DNA from: an uncultured Treponema sp.
Lineage (GTDB): Bacteria; Spirochaetota; Spirochaetia; Treponematales; Treponemataceae
Direction: 5' to 3'
Assembly: GCA_946615905.1 (NCBI GenBank)
Contig: CAMOIE010000003.1
Coordinates: 122,382-186,381 of the forward strand
Length of the DNA stretch: 64,000 bases
Below the pieces are notes generated by a model. The model made no database searches. It worked only from the letters and a program-made list of their open reading frames with translations, and was not told where the DNA came from. The position numbers and the translations under genes are program-made. This document shows positions 27,361 through 36,431 of the stretch, piece after piece. Each line of letters begins with the position of its first letter. Position 1 is the first letter of the stretch.

Positions 27361-27711
27361 TTACCTCTCTTTTGTTATTGCGGAAATAACTCCGGCTACT
27401 TGTTCAAGCAAAGCTCCGCTCTTTTTTTTATTATTGGCAAGCAAATAATATTTTAAAGCCTCCAGGCTTTTACTTTTTTTTAATAAAACATCTCCAACGC
27501 GGGTAAGTCCATCGGAATATCCGGTCGTGATAAAAATCCTTGCGGCCTCATTAACTTTTCCTTCATTAAAGAGAACATTTCCCTTACGGTTCAGAATGAC
27601 TTTTTGCTCAGAAGTCAAGGCTGAAACAGGTTTATCCGTTACTTTTATAAAGCCGTCTGGAATAGAATGATTCTCGATAGAATTTTTTAATGCTTCCTGA
27701 GGATTAGTCAC
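27361..27711 (-). CDS. Conserved hypothetical protein
   Basis: 116-aa ORF directly upstream of, and nearly abutting, the TPR gene. Confidence 0.6.
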   Translation of the reverse strand: MTNPQEALKNSIENHSIPDGFIKVTDKPVSALTSEQKVILNRKGNVLFNEGKVNEAARIFITTGYSDGLTRVGDVLLKKSKSLEALKYYLLANNKKKSGALLEQVAGVISAITKER

Positions 27712-27776
27712 TTTATTACCTTAGTTTTTTTAAATTTTAACACGCAAACGCTTAAAGTCAAGATAATTTTATGAGA

Positions 27777-28337
27777 TTACAAGTTTTTAATTTCTTTATC
27801 CTTTTTATAGAAATTGACGATTGAACGTCCATAAATTCTTTTATCACAAAGAATTAAACTACCGATTTTATCCGGCAGGGCATCTTCCTCTGGATAGTGG
27901 ATTAAAACCATTCCGTCTTCAGTAAGCAGGTCCCTTTTTGAAATCGTTTCGACCAAATCCTTCCTGAATTTATAGGGAAAGGGTGGGTCCAAAAAAATGT
28001 AGTCAAAGTGGTTTTTACAGCGTTTTAGGAATAACTCTACAGCCATAAAATGACAGGCTATCTTTACACCGAGTTCCTTTTCTGTGATGGAGACATTCTC
28101 AAGAACCGTTTTGACTTTTATTTTGTCTTTTTCACAAAGGTCAACGTTGGTTGCCCCCCTAGAAACAGCCTCTACCGCAATTGTTCCGCTACCTGAAAAC
28201 AAATCCAACCATGACTTCCCAGCCAAATCACCCAAAATCGCAAAGACAGACTCTCTCATTCTGTCCATCGCAGGTCTTATAACGCCGTCAGGACATTTTA
28301 AGACTCTTCCCTTTAAAGTTCCGCCTGTAATTCTCAT
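27777..28337 (-). CDS. rsmD: 16S rRNA (guanine966-N2)-methyltransferase
   Basis: MRITGGTLKGRVLKCP...RPAMDRMRESVFAILGDL...WLDLFSGSGTIAVEAVSRGA...FLDPPF. Confidence 0.92.
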   Translation of the reverse strand: MRITGGTLKGRVLKCPDGVIRPAMDRMRESVFAILGDLAGKSWLDLFSGSGTIAVEAVSRGATNVDLCEKDKIKVKTVLENVSITEKELGVKIACHFMAVELFLKRCKNHFDYIFLDPPFPYKFRKDLVETISKRDLLTEDGMVLIHYPEEDALPDKIGSLILCDKRIYGRSIVNFYKKDKEIKNL

Positions 28338-29854
28338 TTTATGCCAGCTCCGGAATCTGAATTATTCAAAGACCAATAGATTTCATTATGTGGCAAGCGT
28401 TTGTTTTCCTTTGCAAAATCAAAGGCTTTTTTACCCTGATTGTTTTTTGCTGAAACAGCTGCCCCCTTTGAGAGCAGATATTGAATCGTTGTCGTTGACC
28501 TGTTCGTTTCCGCCGCGTACATAAGGGGGGTCTTGCCGTTGTAAAGAGCGTTAACCGGAAGTCCTTTTGCAAAATAAAGTTCTAGAACATCTGGTGGTGT
28601 CTGAGATGTTATCGCATATATAAAGGCTGTCCTTACGGCAGAATCAGCCAATGTGTATGTCTGCAAGATTATTTTTACGACTTCAGCTGTCGAGAAGCCT
28701 GACGCCAACTGTAGGGCTGTAACACCATAATTGTTTTTCCGATATGGATTTGCTCCTGCTGAAATCAACTGGGAAATCACAGTATCGCTCTTTTGGTATC
28801 TTGCCGCAAACATCAGCGGAGTCCAACCGTCATCATCTGCGGCATTTATATTTGCCCCGGAATAGAGCAGGTTGGAAATTAAAACCCTGTCTCCATTCTT
28901 TGCAGCCTTCATAAGCATTGTGCGACCATTCAAATCTCGTCTATCACAGTCGGCAATGTAAGAGTGAAGTCCGTCATCATTTGCGTTTGGAAGAGAAATT
29001 TGATCTTCTGCTGTTTCTGCATAATCAAACAGATATTCCTTAGTATAGCTTTTTCCTGCATTCTCAGATACAGGAGGACGTGGCTCTGCAATGGGCTGGT
29101 CTTCTTTTGGATTTGTTTTTTCGTCTTTTTCCGCTGGGGCAAGAGTGGCGGTGTTAAGTTCGGCAATTGCAGGAGCTAGAGAGACAACTTCCTGACTAGG
29201 AGACTCTGTTTCTACCGTAACCTCCGGCTCTTGGACTACGGCAACTTTCGCAGTATCCTCGGCAGAACTTGGCTCTGTCAAATCTTCTTCCACACTTGAA
29301 TTAGCAGGCTTGCTTTCATCGACTTCATCCGCCTGCTTTTCGGCTTCCTGCAAATCAGGGTCAACAGCATATTTTGAAAGAACAGCCGTGATTTGCTCAG
29401 GATGCTTATTCTGCTTTGCATAATAAAAAGAATTTTTCCCGCTCTTGTCTTCTGATAAAATCAGTTTTCCTTTGCTTGAATCAAAGAAAGCGGATTTGTT
29501 TAAAATCAACTCAACAACTTCTGGATAGGATGTATATTTACAGGCGGACATCAACGGGGTCTGCCCGTTTTTCATAGAATGCTTTGGATCCGCACCGGAA
29601 TTGAGCAAGTCTGCAATGACTTCCGTTTCCCGGTCTGCCGTTAAGGCCGCTATAAGCACGGATTCCGACTCCGGGCCTCTGACCGCATTTATGAAAGCTT
29701 CTTTTGAACGAATCTCTTTTTTCAAGTCCGAAGGATTTTCTTTTTCAACCGCCATAAACAGGGCGTCACTTTTACCGCTAGCGTAAAGATTCTGCATAGA
29801 AACAAACACTAGAACAACTGAAAAAATAAGTAAGGACTTGCTTTTTAAAACCAT
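28334..29854 (-). CDS. Exported ankyrin-repeat protein
   Basis: N-terminal signal-like segment; repeats GRTMLMKAAKNGDRVLISNLLYSGANINAADDDGWTPLMFAARYQKSDTVISQLISAGANPYRKN. Confidence 0.8.
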   Translation of the reverse strand: MVLKSKSLLIFSVVLVFVSMQNLYASGKSDALFMAVEKENPSDLKKEIRSKEAFINAVRGPESESVLIAALTADRETEVIADLLNSGADPKHSMKNGQTPLMSACKYTSYPEVVELILNKSAFFDSSKGKLILSEDKSGKNSFYYAKQNKHPEQITAVLSKYAVDPDLQEAEKQADEVDESKPANSSVEEDLTEPSSAEDTAKVAVVQEPEVTVETESPSQEVVSLAPAIAELNTATLAPAEKDEKTNPKEDQPIAEPRPPVSENAGKSYTKEYLFDYAETAEDQISLPNANDDGLHSYIADCDRRDLNGRTMLMKAAKNGDRVLISNLLYSGANINAADDDGWTPLMFAARYQKSDTVISQLISAGANPYRKNNYGVTALQLASGFSTAEVVKIILQTYTLADSAVRTAFIYAITSQTPPDVLELYFAKGLPVNALYNGKTPLMYAAETNRSTTTIQYLLSKGAAVSAKNNQGKKAFDFAKENKRLPHNEIYWSLNNSDSGAGIK

Positions 29855-29917
29855 ACGGCAATTATAATATCTGAAATATTAAAAGTCTATGTTTTTAAAA
29901 TGATTTTTTGTATCCGC

Positions 29918-29961
29918 TTGTCAAAATGACAAAAATTGTGATATTGTCATTTTGATATAAT
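29918..29961 (+). promoter_or_regulatory. Paired operator-like palindromes over the -10 region of the acyl-CoA synthetase gene
   Basis: TTGTCAAAATGACAA (perfect TTGTCA-N3-TGACAA) and TTGTCATTTTGATAT, also forming a 12-bp perfect inverted repeat TCAAAATGACAA/TTGTCATTTTGA; TATAAT at 29956-29961. Confidence 0.6.
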
Positions 29962-29978
29962 TTTTAGGGAGCCTTTTT

Positions 29979-31937
29979 ATGATTGACGAGTCAGCAATGG
30001 ACAAAACTTTGGGTAAAAACCTTCCGCTTTTATTCAAGAAGAAAGTCTCGGAAGTGCCTAATTACACCCTTCAGGCCGTGAAAAACAAGAGCGGGGTCTT
30101 TGTCCGCTACTCTTACGCCCAGGTTTACCAGCATGTCATAGAAATCGCCTCCCAGCTGAAAAAACTCGGAATCAAACGAGGAGATTTTGTCGGCATGATT
30201 TCTGACAACCGCCGGGAGTGGTTCATCACTGACATGGCATTGCTGACTTTGGGCGCGGCTGACGTTCCGAGGGGCTGTGACTCCCAGGGTGTTGAGATCC
30301 GCTTTATATTGAATTACGCCGGCTGCCAATACTCAGTTTTTGAGAATTCCAGACAGCTTTCAAAAGCCTTGGAGAATGTCTCAGAGATTCCGAACCTGAA
30401 GACCGCGATTATGTTCGACCCTGCTGATGACGAGACCGCAAAAAAAGCCTCGGAGGCCGGAATCAAAATCGTGAACTGGTCACTTCTTGAAGCCGAGGGG
30501 GCGCATGTTACAAAGGACGAATGGCTTTCAATCGAAAACGAGATGGAGCAGACCCAACCGGAGGAAATCGCCACGATAATTTTCACATCTGGAACCACCG
30601 GGACTCCGAAAGGCGTAATGCTGACCCACGACAACTACGTGGCCCAGTGCGAGGTCTGCCATACGGTTTTGGGCCTTATGCAGAGTCAGGATCTCTGGCT
30701 CACAGTCCTTCCAATCTGGCATTCCTTTGAGAGGGCATTCTGCTACATGGTCGTCGCATTGAAAGGCGGCTTCGCCTATTCCAAGCCGGTGGCCTCCCTT
30801 ATGTTACAGGATTTGGCCGCGATTCAGCCTGAATGGATGTGCGGCGTTCCCCGACTTTTCGAGTCCGTGGTCCAGGGTATCTACCGAAACCTCAAGAAAA
30901 ATCCGCCCTTGCAGAGGCTTTTGTTCTCCTTCTCTATTTGGTTCGGAAAGCTTTTCTACAGAGCCAAGGAGAGAGTCTTCGGCCTTGTATGCCGCTACCG
31001 CTGGTATCCGCGCTTTATCGACGTGATTTTGTGGATTCTTCCGTATCTTATTATGTTCTTGCCGCATCTTGCATGTGAATTTCTCGTCTACAGAAAAATC
31101 CGCTCTTGTTTCGGCGGAAAGATGAGGGCGGCCATTTCAGGAGGCGGAGCCTTGCAGAAAAAGACAGAGGATTTCTTTCATGCGATCGGCTTCAATATCC
31201 TTGAGGGCTACGGAATGACAGAGACTGCTCCGGTAATCTCAGTCCGCAACTCCAAAACGCCAAGGTCTAACAACGTCGGCTTTGTCTTCCCGTCTTTGGA
31301 CGTGAAGATTGTCGCCCAGAAGGACGGAAAAATCGCAGGAGACCAGCCCCTTAAACCCGGAAAAAAAGGCCTTGTCCTTGTAAAAGGTCGGCAGGTCATG
31401 AAGGGCTACTACAAGCAAGAAGAGCTTACGGCGGAGACAATCGACAAGGACGGCTGGCTCAATACCGGCGACCTCGGAATGCTAAGCTACGACAACGAGC
31501 TGAAATTGACCGGCCGCGCAAAAGAGACAATCGTCCTGCTCGGCGGGGAAAACATAGAGCCGCAGGTCATTGAGAAAGCTTTGAACCAGTCTCCGTATAT
31601 CGAGCGTTCCGTTGTTGTGGGACAGGACCAAAAATACGTCGCAGCCCTTATAGTCCCGGACTCCGTGAACGTCATCCAGTATGCGGAGGAGAACCACGTT
31701 TTCTATGATGACTACGACACTCTTCTGAAGACTACGGAAATCCAGAACCTCTTCCGCAGCGAGATTGACCGCTTGGACAACGCAAAGACAGGATTCAGGG
31801 CATGCGAGCGCATCTTCAAATTCGGGCTTTTGTCGGCGACCTTTGAAATCGGCAGGGAAATCAATGCGAAGCAGGAGCTTGTCCGGCCGAAAATTGTCAA
31901 GCTTTACAAAAAGGAATACAACGCTCTTTTCAAATAG
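29979..31937 (+). CDS. AMP-binding long-chain acyl-CoA synthetase
   Basis: ATIIFTSGTTGTPKGVMLTHDNY...EGYGMTETAPVISVRN...GWLNTGDLGMLSYDNELKLTGRAKETIVLLGGENIEPQ. Confidence 0.9.
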   Translation: MIDESAMDKTLGKNLPLLFKKKVSEVPNYTLQAVKNKSGVFVRYSYAQVYQHVIEIASQLKKLGIKRGDFVGMISDNRREWFITDMALLTLGAADVPRGCDSQGVEIRFILNYAGCQYSVFENSRQLSKALENVSEIPNLKTAIMFDPADDETAKKASEAGIKIVNWSLLEAEGAHVTKDEWLSIENEMEQTQPEEIATIIFTSGTTGTPKGVMLTHDNYVAQCEVCHTVLGLMQSQDLWLTVLPIWHSFERAFCYMVVALKGGFAYSKPVASLMLQDLAAIQPEWMCGVPRLFESVVQGIYRNLKKNPPLQRLLFSFSIWFGKLFYRAKERVFGLVCRYRWYPRFIDVILWILPYLIMFLPHLACEFLVYRKIRSCFGGKMRAAISGGGALQKKTEDFFHAIGFNILEGYGMTETAPVISVRNSKTPRSNNVGFVFPSLDVKIVAQKDGKIAGDQPLKPGKKGLVLVKGRQVMKGYYKQEELTAETIDKDGWLNTGDLGMLSYDNELKLTGRAKETIVLLGGENIEPQVIEKALNQSPYIERSVVVGQDQKYVAALIVPDSVNVIQYAEENHVFYDDYDTLLKTTEIQNLFRSEIDRLDNAKTGFRACERIFKFGLLSATFEIGREINAKQELVRPKIVKLYKKEYNALFK

Positions 31938-31969
31938 CGGTAATTTAAGAATTTCCTAACTGAAAATTC

Positions 31970-31998
31970 TTGATATTACTTGAAATGTGCTTTATAAT
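31970..31998 (+). promoter_or_regulatory. Sigma70-type promoter upstream of the ComFB-domain gene
   Basis: TTGATA - 17 nt - TATAAT. Confidence 0.65.
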
Positions 31999-32045
31999 TA
32001 AACAAGTCTTATAAAAGATGAGTTTAATCTAGGAAAGAGGAACGT

Positions 32046-32768
32046 ATGATGAATGTACACAACATGATGGAAGAAGTTGTCGCCCAGCGTGTAAACAGTC
32101 TGTACGAGCAGATAAAGAACGCAAAAGCAAAGTGGCTTTCCTGTGACTGCGAGAACTGCCGTCTTGATGCCATCAGCTATGTACTGAACAGGGTTCCTGC
32201 AAAATACATCGTTTCTGGACGGGGAGTCACACACGCGGCTTCCTCTGGAATCGACAGCCAGTTGAAAGCTGACATCGATGCCGTAGGTTTGGAGGGAATC
32301 CGCATCGTCTCTGAGACAAAGAGACCTTTCCACACACAGCCGAGAAAGGCCTGCCAGGTCACAAAGGAGTCCGACTCTCCGCTTTTCAATTTTCCGACAT
32401 TCGCGGGAACAGTTCTTGACGGCTCCACATTCGAGCCTCTCTCAGGTGCTACTGTCGTCTTGAAGCTGGATGACAAGAATGCGGAGATGGTGGACAAAAC
32501 TTGGACAAACCCGTCAAAAACATATCAGACGACAAACGGAACCTACACATTCTGGCCTAAGTCAGTCACCGCGACCTCTGTCGGGGAAACAAAGAATTTC
32601 CATTTCACTGTGGAAGTTTCTGCCGACGGATACACGCCATCCGCATATTCATTTGACATAGCTGTGACCAGCAAAAATGAGATTATCGATGAGCTTGACT
32701 CGACAATCTCAATTAAAATCCGCAATATCGTCCTTTTCAAGGAAGACATCAAAAACGACATGGAGTAA
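32046..32768 (+). CDS. ComFB-domain protein fused to a C-terminal Ig-like/carboxypeptidase-regulatory-like domain
   Basis: NVHNMMEEVVAQRVNSLYEQ...CDCENCRLDAISYVLNRVPAKYIVSGRG matches the ComFB signature; then FAGTVLDGSTFEPLSGATVVLKLDD...FTVEVSADGYTP. Confidence 0.8.
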   Translation: MMNVHNMMEEVVAQRVNSLYEQIKNAKAKWLSCDCENCRLDAISYVLNRVPAKYIVSGRGVTHAASSGIDSQLKADIDAVGLEGIRIVSETKRPFHTQPRKACQVTKESDSPLFNFPTFAGTVLDGSTFEPLSGATVVLKLDDKNAEMVDKTWTNPSKTYQTTNGTYTFWPKSVTATSVGETKNFHFTVEVSADGYTPSAYSFDIAVTSKNEIIDELDSTISIKIRNIVLFKEDIKNDME

Positions 32769-32853
32769 AATCCTCAGTCGGTCTTCCAATAAAAATGACT
32801 TTGTGGACATTCCGCCTGAATTCACCGATAATAAATTTAAGGTTTATAAATCG

Positions 32854-33921
32854 ATGACTTTCAAGCGGATTTTTTTTGCTTTTCTTACAATTCTCGTTTT
32901 CTACTCATCTGGCAAGACTTTTTCCCAAAATCAGCCGGGGTCAAATGTGACTACAGCTTCGTATGAAGTGAAAAAATACGAGGCCTCTCAAAATGTCCCG
33001 CCTCTCTTGCAGGGAATCTGGCAGGGCAGTGACCGCCTGATTCTTTTTTCCTCTGATGACGTTGAGACAGCCTTTGTCCTCAGAGTCTTTTACCAGTGGT
33101 ACGATGACAGGGCGGCAGAAGCCCCCCGCTATGCTCAGCTGACTTCCCGTGACAGAAATGATGCCTCGTCCCCGCGACCGGAATACATAAAAATCTCTTT
33201 TGTGACGATTTACGAGACATCTGACTCCGGAGTCTACGAACTTAGGATTCTCTATCCGGGGCAGAAGGAAGTCCTTTCAATTCCGCTGGCTGTAATCAAC
33301 CAGAACCTTTACATGAATTTCCTTTTGCGTGGAAATGCAATTGAAAATGACTACAATCAGCGAAAAAATCTTGCTGACTCAAAATCCCTGGACGGCTACT
33401 GGAGGTCATTGGGAGGGGCTGCAAAGTCGATTCCGATTGTTCCCCCTGTGATTTCTGAGGAGCTTGTCTCATACCTCATTGACGGCGACTCCTTTTTCCA
33501 TATACGCTACTGGCTTTCTGACATGGACTATTCATACACGCAGGCGGAATTCTCCTCTGATGATGGAAAAATCTACAATGTGGACAAATACATCCAGACT
33601 GCCGGTAAAAACTACACCTGCACGACTGGCCGCCGCAGCAAAATCAGGAATGTCGAGAAATCCAAGAACCTTCCGCAGGATTATCTTTTGGACTCCTCCT
33701 CAAACATTCTGGCCTTCGGCAGTCCATACCTTGTGAAAGTTCCGGGCGGCAATCATGGAGATTTGCAGCAAAAAGTAGAGGAGACAAACTCAAAGCGAAA
33801 GCCCGCCCCAAAAGCGATTTTCCCGCCGCCTGCAATCGACTTCCACTGGAGGGAGATTTCAGAGCTGGAGAAATACAATCCCCTGACATGGAACAGGAGA
33901 AACATCGATTTGGGAAAATAA
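32854..33921 (+). CDS. Exported hypothetical protein
   Basis: MTFKRIFFAFLTILVFYSSGKTFSQ signal peptide. The longer ORF start at 32677 overlaps the previous gene and is unlikely. Confidence 0.65.
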   Translation: MTFKRIFFAFLTILVFYSSGKTFSQNQPGSNVTTASYEVKKYEASQNVPPLLQGIWQGSDRLILFSSDDVETAFVLRVFYQWYDDRAAEAPRYAQLTSRDRNDASSPRPEYIKISFVTIYETSDSGVYELRILYPGQKEVLSIPLAVINQNLYMNFLLRGNAIENDYNQRKNLADSKSLDGYWRSLGGAAKSIPIVPPVISEELVSYLIDGDSFFHIRYWLSDMDYSYTQAEFSSDDGKIYNVDKYIQTAGKNYTCTTGRRSKIRNVEKSKNLPQDYLLDSSSNILAFGSPYLVKVPGGNHGDLQQKVEETNSKRKPAPKAIFPPPAIDFHWREISELEKYNPLTWNRRNIDLGK

Positions 33922-33997
33922 TTAATAATCTTCTCATATTGACTATAATTGCCAGTATTTGATAATATTGGAATATTATTGATAGAGGTGGTATTCA

Positions 33998-34192
33998 ATG
34001 ATTTTTCCGCTTGAGAAGCTTGTAAAATTTAATCAGAATATTTATGAAATTACAGTCGCAGCTAGTCGCCGTGCCTTTCAGATGTCTATGATTCGCGATC
34101 CCAGTATTGAACAGAATGACGGTAAAGTCGTTTCTCTTGCAGCAAAGCAGCTTTTCGGAGAAGAAGTTCAGTATAGAATTGAGCAGAAATAA
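33998..34192 (+). CDS. rpoZ: RNA polymerase omega subunit-like protein
   Basis: MIFPLEKLVKFNQNIYEITVAASRRAFQMSMIRDPSIEQNDGKVVSLAAKQLFGEEVQYRIEQK: omega-like 'Y-E-x-T-V-A-A-x-R-R-A' and A-x-x-Q-L-x-x-x-x-V pattern. Confidence 0.65.
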   Translation: MIFPLEKLVKFNQNIYEITVAASRRAFQMSMIRDPSIEQNDGKVVSLAAKQLFGEEVQYRIEQK

Positions 34193-34273
34193 GATAAACA
34201 AATAAAATGCACTTGACGAAAGGGCATTTTTTAATAATAATAGCTATACATTTTTGACTAGGGAGAAACAAGC

Positions 34274-34363
34274 ATGCCTTGTGGTAAGAAAAGAAAGCGC
34301 CAGAAGATTGCGACTCATAAGCGCAAGAAGATGCTCAGACGCAATCGTCATAAGAGTAAGTAG
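34274..34363 (+). CDS. AURKAIP1/COX24-domain tiny basic ribosomal protein (29 aa)
   Basis: MPCGKKRKRQKIATHKRKKMLRRNRHKSK*; below the 60-aa cutoff of the supplied ORF track. Confidence 0.85.
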   Translation: MPCGKKRKRQKIATHKRKKMLRRNRHKSK

Positions 34364-34395
34364 CTCTTTTATGGCCTTTCTGGATGCGAAATTGA

Positions 34396-34433
34396 AGACC
34401 GTGATAGTGTTAAAACTTCACGGTCTTTTTTTT
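34396..34433 (+). terminator. Rho-independent terminator
   Basis: agaccgtgatagtgttaaaacttcacggtcttttttttg. Confidence 0.8.
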
Positions 34434-34461
34434 GATTTTTTCAAGATGAAAAAAATAAGTT

Positions 34462-36387
34462 TTGTGGAGGTCCGGAACGCTTTTATCCGGCATTCGTTCA
34501 CCGGAAGATGTAAAGAAAATTCCTGAAAAGGATTTGTCTATTCTTGCGGCTGAAATCAGAAAAAAAATTATTTCAACTGTCTCAAAAAACGGCGGTCATC
34601 TGGCTTCAAATTTGGGGGTCGTGGAATTGACGATTGCCCTCCACAGGGTTTTTGAAAGTCCCAAAGATGCGATTATTTTTGACGTAAGCCACCAATGTTA
34701 CACCCACAAACTCTTGACCGGCAGATACAGGGAATTTGATTCAATAAGAAAGAAGGGGGGGATTTCTGGTTTTACCAGAATAACAGAAAGCCCCCACGAT
34801 TATTTTGACAACGGACATTCCTCAACCTCAATTTCACAAGCATTGGGGCTTTTGACAGCTTGGAATCTTTCCGGCAAAGAGGGCAAGGTTGTTGCCGTAA
34901 TCGGCGATGGGGCTTTAACCGGCGGCATGGCTTTTGAAGCTCTCTCTCATGCGGGGCAGCTTTCTAAAAATCTTATCGTTGTTTTGAACGACAACGAGAT
35001 GTCAATTTCAAAAAATACAGGTGCGATTTCAAAATACCTGAGTCTTCTTTCTATGTCATCTGCATATCAGCGGATTCGCCGACTGATTGACTGCATAATC
35101 GATAAAATTCCCTACAGCGAGCACCATCTTGGAAAATTTGCCTACCGTTTTAAGCGAAGTCTGAAGGGGCTTTTCTTTTCAAACAATCTTTTTTCAGACT
35201 TCGGTTTTGAATACGTAGGCCCCCTTGACGGCCATAACATCAAAGAACTAGAAGAAGTTTTCCGCCAGGTAAAAGTCCTTCCAAACCCTGTCGTTGTCCA
35301 TATCAGAACAAAAAAAGGAAAGGGCTACAGGCCGGCAGAAGACGACCCCTCCGCATTTCATGGAATTGGTCCATTTTTGATTTCTGACGGAAAAGTCGAA
35401 AAATTCGACACGATGAGTTTTACTGAAAGTTTCAGTCGGACTTTGCTTGAGGCTGCGACAAAGGAACCCAGACTTACTGCAATTACTGCAGCCATGGCGA
35501 AAGGAACAGGCCTGGATGTCTTTTCACGCCATTATCCTGAGAGATTTTTCGATGTCGGAATTGCAGAAGAACATGCCGTGACTTTTTCCGCAGCACTAGC
35601 AAGAGGCGGAATGATTCCCGTCTGTGCAATTTATTCAACATTTTTGCAGCGTGCTGTTGACCAGATAATCCACGATGCGGCGTTAAGCAATGAGCATGTA
35701 ATTTTTGCCGTTGACAGGGCAGGAGCGGTTCCGGCGGACGGAGAAACACACCAAGGCATCTTTGACATAGCAATTTTGCGTCCTGTGCCAAATTTACAGA
35801 TTCTGTCCCCTGCCAGTGCAAAGGATCTGTCCGTATGCTTCAACTGGGCGCTTGTGCAAAATGGTCCGGTCGAAATCAGATACCCCAAGGCTTCTTGTCC
35901 GTCAGAGCTGGAGCCTTTTTCTTCCCCGGCAATTAGCGGAAGAGGACTTTTCATTTCAAAAGATTTGATTGACCCGCCACTGTCAGCACAAGTGGACGAA
36001 AAAGGCGAAAAAATTTCTGTAAAAAAAGTCCTGCTAGTTTGTACAGGCGGAATTTTTGCAGAAACAAGACAGGCTGCTAGAGGGCTTTTGCTCAATGAAA
36101 TCGCATGTGACATTTACAGTCTGCGTTTCATAAAACCTTTCGACGAAAATTACTTTCTTTCTTTTGCGATGGCCTATAATGCGATTGTCATAGTCGAGGA
36201 TGCTGTTAAAACCGGCGGAATCGGAGAGTATATACAGAATTCCCTATACAAAAAGAGTTTTCTTTCTGTCAAGCATCTTGCTTTTCCTGATAGGTTCTTT
36301 GCACAGGGGACAAGGGCACAAATCCTTGAGGATGCAGGACTTTCTCCAGACGCAATCATTAAAGCGGCCACAAACCTTTTGTCTTGA
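34462..36387 (+). CDS. dxs: 1-deoxy-D-xylulose-5-phosphate synthase
   Basis: SNLGVVELTIALHRVFESPKDAIIFDVSHQCYTHKLLTGR...VIGDGALTGGMAFEALSHAG...FFDVGIAEEHAVTFSAALARGG. Start (TTG at 34462) uncertain. Confidence 0.93.
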   Translation: MWRSGTLLSGIRSPEDVKKIPEKDLSILAAEIRKKIISTVSKNGGHLASNLGVVELTIALHRVFESPKDAIIFDVSHQCYTHKLLTGRYREFDSIRKKGGISGFTRITESPHDYFDNGHSSTSISQALGLLTAWNLSGKEGKVVAVIGDGALTGGMAFEALSHAGQLSKNLIVVLNDNEMSISKNTGAISKYLSLLSMSSAYQRIRRLIDCIIDKIPYSEHHLGKFAYRFKRSLKGLFFSNNLFSDFGFEYVGPLDGHNIKELEEVFRQVKVLPNPVVVHIRTKKGKGYRPAEDDPSAFHGIGPFLISDGKVEKFDTMSFTESFSRTLLEAATKEPRLTAITAAMAKGTGLDVFSRHYPERFFDVGIAEEHAVTFSAALARGGMIPVCAIYSTFLQRAVDQIIHDAALSNEHVIFAVDRAGAVPADGETHQGIFDIAILRPVPNLQILSPASAKDLSVCFNWALVQNGPVEIRYPKASCPSELEPFSSPAISGRGLFISKDLIDPPLSAQVDEKGEKISVKKVLLVCTGGIFAETRQAARGLLLNEIACDIYSLRFIKPFDENYFLSFAMAYNAIVIVEDAVKTGGIGEYIQNSLYKKSFLSVKHLAFPDRFFAQGTRAQILEDAGLSPDAIIKAATNLLS

Positions 36388-36431
36388 ATATTTCTATTCC
36401 AATAAACTTTTGAATGTGTTATTCTTAAATC

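Noticed and set aside
32677-32853. 5' extension of the hypothetical gene starting at 32854
   Set aside because: Overlaps the end of the ComFB-domain gene; the signal peptide starts at the ATG at 32854.
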